Shown one piece after another: positions 14,787 to 20,766 of a DNA stretch of 21,773 nucleotides (positions are counted from its first letter, which is position 1; the number at the start of each line of letters is the position of its first letter). The stretch is from Candidatus Staskawiczbacteria bacterium (GTDB lineage Bacteria; Patescibacteriota; Minisyncoccia; Minisyncoccales; Staskawiczbacteraceae), in the NCBI GenBank assembly GCA_903913175.1, contig CAIWKF010000004.1, forward strand, positions 1 through 21,773, in the 5' to 3' direction. Position numbers and translations under genes: made by a program. Below the pieces are notes generated by a model. It was given only the letters and a program-made list of their open reading frames with translations, made no database searches and had not been told where the DNA came from.

Positions 14787-15341
14787 TTAAGCTACTTCGG
14801 CTTGTTTTTTTGTTACTAAACCTTTAATTTTTTCCTGAAAACCATCTACAACTTTTTGTAATTCATCTTTACCTCTAAATTTGTCATCTTCAGAAATTAG
14901 TTTTTCTTTTTGTGCTGCTTGAATTTTATTCCAACAATCCTCACGCAAGTGACGCATGGTTTGTTTTGTTTGCTCTGCTTTTTCATTTAAAGTTTTAGTT
15001 AAAGCTGTTCTATATTCTTCTGTTAAAAGTGGCAAATTTAATCTTATTACATCTTTATCCACTGCAGTTGACATACCTAATCCAGATTGTGAAATAGCTT
15101 TTTGAATTGGTTCTAAATAAGAAGTATCCCAAGGTTGAATAACCAATTGATTGCTTTGTGGCGCAGAAATTGAGCCCAGTTGCTTTAAGGGATATTTGCT
15201 TCCAAAACAATTTACTTCAATATCCTCCACCAGTGACGGCGAGGCTCGCGAGGTTCTTATTTTTGCCAGTTCCATTTCAAAAAACTTAAAAGCTTTTTCA
15301 AACTCTGGCTTTGCAAAATTAATAAAATCTTTTGATGTCAT
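14787..15341 (-). CDS. frr: Ribosome recycling factor
   Basis: A 184-residue protein that, with EF-G, splits the post-termination ribosome. The length matches the family (about 185). Domain I helix 1 contains KIRTSRASPSLVEDIEV (27-43), the small domain II follows (GSKYPLKQLGSISAP...QPWD), and the hallmark RLNLPLLTEEYRTALTK and MRHLREDCWNKI lie in helices 2 and 3. No anti-Shine-Dalgarno match is seen before the ATG. pyrH, the common neighbour, is not upstream; holB is. It is followed by a structured intergenic element rather than directly by rseP. Confidence 0.96.
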   Translation of the reverse strand: MTSKDFINFAKPEFEKAFKFFEMELAKIRTSRASPSLVEDIEVNCFGSKYPLKQLGSISAPQSNQLVIQPWDTSYLEPIQKAISQSGLGMSTAVDKDVIRLNLPLLTEEYRTALTKTLNEKAEQTKQTMRHLREDCWNKIQAAQKEKLISEDDKFRGKDELQKVVDGFQEKIKGLVTKKQAEVA

Positions 15342-15371
15342 ATGTGTAAATTTTTAATTTTAATTTAATTA

Positions 15372-15400
15372 ATATTAGCATTGTTTTAACCCTCCAACAA
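15372..15400 (-). promoter_or_regulatory. Possible extended -10 promoter for frr
   Basis: On the minus strand TTGTTG (15400-15395), 17 bases and TGC-TAATAT (-10 at 15377-15372) fit a sigma-70 promoter of moderate quality. The expected start leaves a leader of about 25 bases before the frr ATG. Confidence 0.4.
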
Positions 15401-15414
15401 CCATTGACAATTAT

Positions 15415-16452
15415 TTAAATTTCCATTAACAGAATCTCAAAAGCAAGTTTTTGATTGACATTGGTAAAAGAAATATCATTTATAGTTCTTTCAATTTGCT
15501 TAATTATATCTTTAAGTTTTTCTACAGAATATAATTTTATGTTTTCTGTAGGCTCTGGGTAAAATCCGGGGGGTGTCGGACATGCCCCAATTTTTTGTAA
15601 CAATAAATACCTAAAATATTTTTGCAAAATTTCTAAAATCTCTTTTATATTGCCATCTTCGTCTTTAAGACTTTTTGCATAAGCAAATTTTTCTGCTAAA
15701 TTTTGACTAATAACCTTAAGTAAATCATTTAAAATTTTCTGTTCTTCTTCTAGTTTTTCAGGATTTTTAAAATCACTAATTGCTTTGCCTGCTTTGCCAT
15801 CTGCCATATCTGCCAGTTCTTCTGCTTTTTTAGATAAACACCCAATACCCACCAAGTGTTGCGCAATTTCTTTGGCAGGAACTGGAAAAAATTTTATGGT
15901 TTGGCAGCGTGAAAAAATGGTTGATAACAATCTTTCTGGCTGGCTAGTTACTAAAATTAAAATTGTTTTTCCTTTTGCTTCTTCTAAAGTTTTAAGCAAA
16001 CAATTTTGCGCTTCCATATTTAATTTTTCTGCATTATCAATTATAACTGCCTTATAACTGGCAAAATAAGAACGCAAACTTAAAAATTCTAAGACTTTTC
16101 TAGCTTGCGAAATTTCAATTTCTTTTTTATCTTTTAGCTCCTGGCCTGTTTTTAAGTCTGGTAAAGCAGAGCTATAAGAAAACATTCCCTCAAAATTATT
16201 TTCTACTGCTGATTCTTCGCCCGTATGCACAAACAAAAAATCTGGAAAATTGCCTTTTTCAATGTCCAAACAATTTTTACAAATATTGCACGGCTTTTTA
16301 TCAGCACTACAATTTAATAGTTTTACAAACTCAATTGCAAAAGTTTTTTTACCAATTTTATTTTCTCCACAAAACAAAAACGCGTGAGCCAATTTCTCAT
16401 TTTTAAAACTATTCTCTAAAAATTCCCACTGTTTTTTATGCCCAATAATCAT
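15415..16452 (-). CDS. holB: DNA polymerase III delta-prime subunit (clamp loader)
   Basis: A 345-residue AAA+ clamp-loader protein. The P-loop is GENKIGKKT (29-37), somewhat degenerate as expected for delta-prime, and the four-cysteine zinc module is C48, C55, C58, C61. The sensor helix region AVIIDNAEKLNMEAQNCLLK (135-154), the SRC motif (181-183) and a C-terminal helical collar follow. DnaX is longer and has a full Walker B DEVH, which favours HolB here. In the C-terminal domain the residues ACPTPPGFYP are encoded by a GC-rich palindrome (15565-15588) that looks inserted. The gene begins just downstream of an intrinsic terminator. Confidence 0.88.
   Translation of the reverse strand: MIIGHKKQWEFLENSFKNEKLAHAFLFCGENKIGKKTFAIEFVKLLNCSADKKPCNICKNCLDIEKGNFPDFLFVHTGEESAVENNFEGMFSYSSALPDLKTGQELKDKKEIEISQARKVLEFLSLRSYFASYKAVIIDNAEKLNMEAQNCLLKTLEEAKGKTILILVTSQPERLLSTIFSRCQTIKFFPVPAKEIAQHLVGIGCLSKKAEELADMADGKAGKAISDFKNPEKLEEEQKILNDLLKVISQNLAEKFAYAKSLKDEDGNIKEILEILQKYFRYLLLQKIGACPTPPGFYPEPTENIKLYSVEKLKDIIKQIERTINDISFTNVNQKLAFEILLMEI
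15565..15588. repeat. GC-rich palindrome inside holB
   Basis: The plus string contains ggggtgtcggacatgcccc, with a perfect tgtc-g-gaca core (15574-15582) and gggg/cccc arms. It is conspicuous in AT-rich DNA and encodes residues foreign to the family. A similar core, tgtcc-g-ggaca, lies at 19335-19345. Confidence 0.5.
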
Positions 16453-16497
16453 ATAATTTAATTAATTCTATACTTTTTTTTCATCATAGTAAATACT

Positions 16498-16527
16498 AAA
16501 AAATCGCATTTCAACCTGCGATTTTTT
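16498..16527. terminator. Bidirectional intrinsic terminator between mreB2 and holB
   Basis: An 11-bp perfect stem, aaaaaatcgca (16498-16508) and tgcgatttttt (16517-16527), encloses an 8-base loop. The A/T arms provide a T-run on both strands. On the minus strand it ends the murA-mreB2 transcript after the structured element. Confidence 0.85.
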
Positions 16528-16543
16528 AATATATATTATTTTT

Positions 16544-16625
16544 GCGAGCCAAATAAATTTTTCGAGCACGCGGGTGCCCCGTAGAGAGGCCGTGGCGCGC
16601 AGAAAAATTTGATTTGGCGAGCAAA
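16544..16625 (-). ncRNA. Structured intergenic element, copy 2 (after mreB2)
   Basis: The arms 16548-16563 (gccaaataaatttttc) and 16602-16618 form a 16-bp stem with one bulged base. They enclose a GC-rich 38-base core with a cgcg/cgcg pairing and a gcc/ggc hairpin around ccgtagaga. On the minus strand the ordered motifs TTTGCTCGCC, AAATTTTTC, GCCTCTCTACGGGGC and TGCTCGAAAAATT repeat those of copy 1. The identical 9-mer cccgtagag is at 16578-16586 here and 14725-14733 in copy 1. A T-run does not follow directly; a separate terminator lies at 16498-16527. Confidence 0.6.
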
Positions 16626-16629
16626 AAAA

Positions 16630-17637
16630 TTATTTCTTTGTGACGATAACTTTTTTATACTCATCTAAATGCTCCAAAACAACTCCTGTTCCCTTAACTA
16701 CGCAAAGCAAAGGCTCCTCAGCAATAAAGCATGGCACGCCTGTGCTTTGAGCAACTAGTTCATTTATTTTTGGTAAAAGAGCCCCACCGCCAGCCATAAC
16801 AATTCCTTTGTTCATAATATCTGCAGAAAGTTCTGGTGGAGTTTCTGACAAAACTTGTTTTACAGTTTGAATTATTTCAATTAAAACATCTGAAATAGCT
16901 TCACAAACTTCATTGCTAGAAATTTTAATATTTCTTGGTAAACCCAAGATTAAATCTCTTCCTTGTATTTCTAAATATTTTGGTTCTCGTTGCGGTAAAG
17001 CTGTACCAACTTTTATTTTTATTTCTTCGGCAGATTGAGTTCCAATAGCTAAATTATATTTTTTTCTGATATATTCAGTAATAGCCACATCAATTTTATC
17101 GCCCGCGACCCTTATAGAATGTGCGGTTACAATACCTCCAAGCGAAATGACTGCTACTTCAGAGGTACCCCCTCCAATATTTATAATCATATGCCCAGAA
17201 CAAGAATTAATAGGTATTCCAGCCCCAATAGCAGCCAAAATGGGCTCCTTAGCCACATAAGCTTGTTTTGCCCCAGCAGACAAAGCAGCCTCAATTACAG
17301 CCCTTCTTTCAGTGCTAGTAATGCCTGCGGGGACAGATATAACTAATTCTGGCTTAAAAATTCTAAAATTACTAGTTGTTTTGGTTATAAAATGTCGCAT
17401 CATGGCCTGAGTTACTCTATAATCAGCAATAACTCCATCTTTTAATGGTCTATAAACTCTAATTTCTGCAGGCGTTCTCCCAATCATTTCTTTGGCTTGC
17501 TGGCCAACTGCCAAAATTTTATTATCCACCAAAGATACTGCTACCACCGATGGCTCAGATAAAACAATTCCCTTTCCTTTTAAATAAACTAAAGAGTTAC
17601 AAGTTCCAAGGTCAATGGCTATTTTATTATTAAACAT
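16630..17637 (-). CDS. mreB: MreB-like actin homolog (second paralog)
   Basis: A 335-residue MreB-family protein. Phosphate-1 DLGTCNS (9-15), the AKEPILAAIGAG region with E131, and LAGGDK-type segments (RVAGDKID) are present. It differs from the first paralog in two ways. It lacks the N-terminal amphipathic helix and starts directly at the first strand (MFNNKIAIDLGT). Its phosphate-2 motif reads NIGGGTSEVAVISLGG, with Asn153 in place of the usual Asp; the codon is AAT. The substitution may weaken ATP hydrolysis and stabilise filaments. It lies 15 bases after murA, so it is tied to peptidoglycan synthesis. It could be an Mbl/MreBH-like partner of the first MreB. Confidence 0.9.
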   Translation of the reverse strand: MFNNKIAIDLGTCNSLVYLKGKGIVLSEPSVVAVSLVDNKILAVGQQAKEMIGRTPAEIRVYRPLKDGVIADYRVTQAMMRHFITKTTSNFRIFKPELVISVPAGITSTERRAVIEAALSAGAKQAYVAKEPILAAIGAGIPINSCSGHMIINIGGGTSEVAVISLGGIVTAHSIRVAGDKIDVAITEYIRKKYNLAIGTQSAEEIKIKVGTALPQREPKYLEIQGRDLILGLPRNIKISSNEVCEAISDVLIEIIQTVKQVLSETPPELSADIMNKGIVMAGGGALLPKINELVAQSTGVPCFIAEEPLLCVVKGTGVVLEHLDEYKKVIVTKK

Positions 17638-17652
17638 ATTTTTAATTTAAAT

Positions 17653-18924
17653 TTACAATGTAATGCGCTTAATGTCTGCTCCTAATTTTTGAAGCCTTAA
17701 CTCAATATTTTCATAACCCCTATCAATCTGATAAATATTATCAATTATAGTTGTGCCCTCGGCAATCATTCCTGCAAGTACCATGGTTATGCCAGCACGC
17801 AAATCTGGACTAGTTAATTTTTTACCATAAAGTTTAGTGGGTCCGTTTACCACTACGCGATGAGGATCACACATTATAATGTTTGCTCCCATAGAATTTA
17901 ATTGATCTGTAAAAAATAATCTGCCCTCAAAAATTGATTCATGCACAATACTTTGATTTTGTACTTGGGTCATAAGTAAAGTATATGGACTTTGCAAATC
18001 TGTGGCAAAACCAGGATATTCATGAGTGACTACAGATATAGCCTTCATTTGGCTTGGTTTAGTAATTATATAATCCTTACCAATTTCTAATTTTGCTCCT
18101 GCTTTTTGCAAAATTGGCAAAACTGCCCCTAAATGTTCTGGATTACAATTTTCCACTTTAATTTCACTATTAGTTAAAAGCCCCATCATAACAAAAGTAC
18201 CTGCTTCAATTCTATCAGCTATTACGTCAAAATATGAACCAAGTAATTTTTCTACTCCTTGTATTTCAATTGTGTGTGTACCTGCTCCTTTTATTCTAGC
18301 TCCACATTTATTTAAATATTCTGCCAATGATAAAATTTCTGGCTCCATGGCACAATTTCTCAAAACTGTTTTTCCTTCTGCTAAAACCGCAGTCATCATC
18401 ATGGTTTCTGTTCCTGTTACAGTAATTTGTGGAAAAAATATTTCAGCACCTTTTAATTTACCTTCTTTAGCACGCAATTTAAAACCTTCTTGCGTAAATT
18501 CTACTTCTGCTCCCAGTTTTCCAAATCCATCTAAAAACATATTAATTGGGCGCCTGCCAATAACACAACCTCCAGGATGATTCATTTCTACATGCCCAAA
18601 TCTAGCAAGCAAGGGCCCTGCAAACAAAATAGAGCTTCTTAATTTTTTTACTAAAATTGGATCTAAATTTGTTTTACAAACTTGAGAAGGATCCACAATT
18701 AACATCTTTCTTTCTTTATCAATTTCCACTTTTGCACCCAAATCTTTTAAAATTTCAATGGCAATATTAGTGTCTTCAATAAATGGAAAATTATTTATAA
18801 TACATTTTTGATCAGATAATAAAAGAGCAGCCAAAATTTTCAAAGCCGAGTTTTTTGCTCCACTTACAGAAATTGTTCCCGATAATTTTGCCCCTCCATT
18901 TATTACAAATTTATCCATTGCCAT
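17653..18924 (-). CDS. murA: UDP-N-acetylglucosamine 1-carboxyvinyltransferase
   Basis: This enzyme transfers enolpyruvate from PEP to UDP-GlcNAc, the first committed step of peptidoglycan synthesis. The family marks are GAKNSALKI (substrate Lys-Asn), LRSSILFAGPLLAR, the active-site loop HPGGCVIGRRPI with the catalytic Cys that fosfomycin attacks, TVTGTETMMM, YPGFATDLQSP, and the C-terminal DLRAGITMVLAGMIAEG. The open frame reaches a TTG at 18936, but the ATG at 18924 has GGA nearby and leaves a short leader after the promoter at 18947-18975. The ATG at 18918 is also possible. With the 18924 start the protein has 423 residues, the usual length. It is co-transcribed with the second mreB. Confidence 0.94.
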   Translation of the reverse strand: MAMDKFVINGGAKLSGTISVSGAKNSALKILAALLLSDQKCIINNFPFIEDTNIAIEILKDLGAKVEIDKERKMLIVDPSQVCKTNLDPILVKKLRSSILFAGPLLARFGHVEMNHPGGCVIGRRPINMFLDGFGKLGAEVEFTQEGFKLRAKEGKLKGAEIFFPQITVTGTETMMMTAVLAEGKTVLRNCAMEPEILSLAEYLNKCGARIKGAGTHTIEIQGVEKLLGSYFDVIADRIEAGTFVMMGLLTNSEIKVENCNPEHLGAVLPILQKAGAKLEIGKDYIITKPSQMKAISVVTHEYPGFATDLQSPYTLLMTQVQNQSIVHESIFEGRLFFTDQLNSMGANIIMCDPHRVVVNGPTKLYGKKLTSPDLRAGITMVLAGMIAEGTTIIDNIYQIDRGYENIELRLQKLGADIKRITL

Positions 18925-18946
18925 ATTTTTTTCCAAATTATAGCTT

Positions 18947-18975
18947 ATATTATCTTATAATTTTCCCCATGTCAA
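18947..18975 (-). promoter_or_regulatory. Promoter of murA-mreB2
   Basis: On the minus strand a perfect TTGACA (18975-18970), a 17-base spacer and TAATAT (18952-18947) lie just upstream of murA. The start near 18940 leaves a leader of about 16 bases to the ATG at 18924 and argues against the TTG start at 18936. Confidence 0.7.
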
Positions 18976-19011
18976 ATCTCTCGCTTTTTGTGTGTTTTAC
19001 AATGAAATTCC

Positions 19012-19037
19012 TGCCCGCTGTTTTACTTTAGCGGGCA
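19012..19037. repeat. GC-rich hairpin downstream of the 58-residue gene
   Basis: The arms tgcccgct (19012-19019) and agcgggca (19030-19037) pair perfectly around a 10-base loop. No T-run follows on the minus strand, so termination is uncertain. The ctttagcg within it also occurs in the 509-526 repeat core, suggesting kinship with the dispersed repeats. Confidence 0.5.
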
Positions 19038-19057
19038 AGAATATATAAACAAAAGAA

Positions 19058-19234
19058 CTATTTTATTTTTTTCTCCCTTTGTTCTTTTTGTTCCTTCTGC
19101 CACTTAATTAGCCTCTCTATGGCGTAACTAATTTTGACAGGCTGATTAATTATCAGCGCCAGACGGGCAGTAAATCTTTCCTCAAAATATTCTCCCCCAT
19201 CAACACCCAAGGGATTATCATAGCTCTCTAACAT
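19058..19234 (-). CDS. Small 58-residue protein of unknown function
   Basis: The protein starts MLESYDNPLG and ends in a charged helix KWQKEQKEQREKKIK. The middle (FTARLALIINQPVKISYAIERLI) is predicted helical. No family is recognised, and no membrane helix or signal is present. The ATG at 19234 is chosen because GGAGG lies 7 bases upstream and because the promoter at 19272-19300 would start transcription near 19265. The longer frame from 19267 would be essentially leaderless and would read through the ribosome site. Base composition is visibly higher in GC than the surrounding murA. It is transcribed divergently from the Nudix gene. Confidence 0.65.
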   Translation of the reverse strand: MLESYDNPLGVDGGEYFEERFTARLALIINQPVKISYAIERLIKWQKEQKEQREKKIK

Positions 19235-19271
19235 TTTTTTCCTCCATTTTTTTAAAATTTGAAACAACTTT

Positions 19272-19300
19272 ATATTACACTAATATCTTGACATTGTCAA
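19272..19300 (-). promoter_or_regulatory. Promoter of the 58-residue gene
   Basis: On the minus strand a perfect TTGACA (19300-19295), 17 bases and TAATAT (19277-19272) are seen. Its -35 box is one half of the palindrome TTGACATTGTCAA shared with the plus-strand promoter. Confidence 0.7.
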
Positions 19301-19316
19301 TGCCTTGTGCTAAACT
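19288..19316 (+). promoter_or_regulatory. Promoter of the Nudix gene, sharing a palindromic -35
   Basis: A perfect TTGACA (19288-19293), a 17-base spacer and TAAACT (19311-19316) preceded by TGC (extended -10) are seen. TTGACATTGTCAA (19288-19300) is a perfect inverted repeat, so the two divergent -35 boxes are its two halves. A protein bound there would affect both genes. Confidence 0.65.
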
Positions 19317-19326
19317 TTAAGTATAG

Positions 19327-19345
19327 TTCCGGAATGTCCGGGACA
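19327..19345. repeat. Tandem palindromes TTCCGGAA and TGTCCGGGACA in the leader
   Basis: Two perfect palindromes lie side by side in the Nudix leader: ttccggaa (19327-19334) and tgtcc-g-ggaca (19335-19345). They may be an operator or a copy of the palindromic repeats seen elsewhere (compare tgtcggaca in holB). Confidence 0.45.
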
Positions 19346-19358
19346 GTTCTTTTCACTC

Positions 19359-19379
19359 GCAGAATATAGGAGATTCTGC
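19359..19379 (+). promoter_or_regulatory. Hairpin presenting the Nudix Shine-Dalgarno in its loop
   Basis: GCAGAAT (19359-19365) and ATTCTGC (19373-19379) form a perfect 7-bp stem. The 7-base loop ATAGGAG (19366-19372) is the ribosome site itself, and the ATG follows one base after the stem. This arrangement could tune or gate initiation. Confidence 0.65.
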
Positions 19380-19380
19380 A

Positions 19381-19926
19381 ATGCCTAACAAAGCAACTAT
19401 TTTTTCGACGCTTGGCGTGTTTGGGCTAGCTGCACGATTACGGGAACTCGACGACGACGTGAAGGCGATTGAAATCCACGTCAACGAACGCACAGACCAA
19501 GCTCGTCAAAAAGCTTTGGCCAAGCTGATAGAAGAGTCGCCTGTCAGAATTATCGACTGTCCGGGCGGTGGCGTCATGGAGGGCGAAACCTTGATAGAGG
19601 CACTAATTCGCGAGATTCGCGAAGAAACGTGCGGTTGCTCGTTCCTGCCTCTGGCTGAATTCAGTAAACCACTGGCCTTTCTCAACCCCAATGAACTGAC
19701 AAAACCTGCGGACATGGCTTTGTGGATGCCAATCAAACTAATTGGTCAACCCATGCCGTCACCCGAAGCCTTGTCTCACCCGTGGATTACACGGAAACAG
19801 TTCGAGGCTGAATTCCCCTTCCGTCCGGTCAGTGGCCTGGGTAAGCTCGGTCGCACCGGGCAGATGATTAAGGCAGCCTTCGAATGGTTCGAGGCCAACC
19901 GCAACCGCCCCGAAATCTTCTCGTAG
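19381..19926 (+). CDS. Nudix hydrolase-like protein, horizontally acquired by composition
   Basis: A 181-residue protein with a Nudix box at about 63-85: GGVMEGE, then seven residues, then REIREETCG (E69, R77, E78, E81, E82). Nudix enzymes hydrolyse nucleoside diphosphates linked to another moiety, using these glutamates to bind Mg2+. The position usually held by the Gly after EEx is Cys84, with Gly at 85, a small deviation. The gene is more than half GC by eye while its neighbours are near 30%. It has a good ribosome site, its own promoter and its own strong terminator. These are signs of transfer as a self-contained unit. The natural substrate is not readable from sequence. Confidence 0.85.
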   Translation: MPNKATIFSTLGVFGLAARLRELDDDVKAIEIHVNERTDQARQKALAKLIEESPVRIIDCPGGGVMEGETLIEALIREIREETCGCSFLPLAEFSKPLAFLNPNELTKPADMALWMPIKLIGQPMPSPEALSHPWITRKQFEAEFPFRPVSGLGKLGRTGQMIKAAFEWFEANRNRPEIFS

Positions 19927-19966
19927 CCCATTCAGGCAAAAGCGCGATTCCGCGTGAACTTCAACA

Positions 19967-20008
19967 AACCCCTTCTCGTTCATCGTGACGAGAAGGGGTT
20001 CTTTTTTT
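19967..20008 (+). terminator. Strong intrinsic terminator after the Nudix gene
   Basis: A 13-bp perfect stem, aaccccttctcgt (19967-19979) and acgagaaggggtt (19988-20000), with an 8-base loop is followed by C and seven T. A smaller hairpin cgcg-attc-cgcg lies upstream within 19941-19955. Confidence 0.93.
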
Positions 20009-20023
20009 ATTTAAGCCTTTAAT

Positions 20024-20051
20024 ATTTGATCATTTTATAGTAGTATCAAAT
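20024..20051 (+). promoter_or_regulatory. Possible promoter/operator with inverted repeat ATTTGAT
   Basis: ATTTGAT (20024-20030) and ATCAAAT (20045-20051) are inverted repeats around TATAGT (20036-20041), a plausible -10. No good -35 is present. In DNA this AT-rich the pattern could arise by chance. Confidence 0.3.
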
Positions 20052-20054
20052 AAT

Positions 20055-20762
20055 ATGAAAATTGATTTTAATAAGATAATTTTGGTGTCAATTACAGGCT
20101 CTACAGAAAAAGATTGGCAAGATAAATTAAGTGAAATAAACAGTGATGAAATTACTGAGATTGCTTTGTTTTTAGAAATGTTTAAAAAAGAACAAAGAGA
20201 AAAAATTTATGAAGCTTTAAAAAAATCTAACATAAAAAGTATTCCATTGGTTCACATAAGAGATGATATGACAAACGATGAATTGAAATTTTTAAAAAAG
20301 AAGTTTAAAACAAAATATTTTACCATCCACGAAATAAATTTTCAGCATAATGATATTTTAAAGTGGCGTGGGTTTTATAAACAGCTCTGCCTTGAAATGA
20401 ATTATGATAATTTTGTTTCTAAAAAAGTTAAAGTCAAAAACATAGATGGCTTTTGTGTGGATTTGGCTCACTTTAAAGCTAGCATGGAAAGACTAAACAA
20501 AGATTTTGACTATGTTTATAAAATGAAAAATCCACCAGCAAATGGAAAAAAATATTTTGATTGTAACCACTTAAATGGCTACAATCCAGAAACTAATAAA
20601 GATGTGCACACTATTTATGATTTAAGTAGTTTTGACTATTTAAAAACCTTGCCAAACTTTATATTTGGAAAAATAATTGCTTTAGAAACTTTTAACTCAA
20701 TCAAAGAACAACTAGAATTTAAAAAATATTTAATTAGTTTATTAACTGAAAAATTTAAATAA
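20055..20762 (+). CDS. Hypothetical protein, possibly TIM-barrel-like
   Basis: A 235-residue soluble protein without signal or membrane segments. Successive short hydrophobic strands (IILVSITGS, EIALFLEMF, SIPLVHIRDD, YFTIHEIN, GFCVDLAHF, FIFGKIIALETFN) alternate with helices. This is the rhythm of a TIM barrel such as the xylose isomerase-like superfamily, and His/Asp/Glu residues end several strands. I cannot name an activity. Composition returns to the AT-rich host type. The PEGA-domain gene begins 4 bases after its stop, so the two form an operon. Confidence 0.7.
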   Translation: MKIDFNKIILVSITGSTEKDWQDKLSEINSDEITEIALFLEMFKKEQREKIYEALKKSNIKSIPLVHIRDDMTNDELKFLKKKFKTKYFTIHEINFQHNDILKWRGFYKQLCLEMNYDNFVSKKVKVKNIDGFCVDLAHFKASMERLNKDFDYVYKMKNPPANGKKYFDCNHLNGYNPETNKDVHTIYDLSSFDYLKTLPNFIFGKIIALETFNSIKEQLEFKKYLISLLTEKFK

Positions 20763-20766
20763 TATT

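Noticed and set aside
18925..18936. TTG start of murA at 18936
   Set aside because: It leaves almost no leader after the promoter; ATG codons at 18924 and 18918 fit better.
19235..19267. Longer start for the 58-residue gene at 19267
   Set aside because: It lies at the predicted transcription start and reads through the GGAGG ribosome site of the ATG at 19234.
19506..19983. Minus-strand frames opposite the Nudix gene
   Set aside because: They are by-products of GC-rich coding DNA with few stops; the plus frame carries the Nudix box, SD, promoter and terminator.
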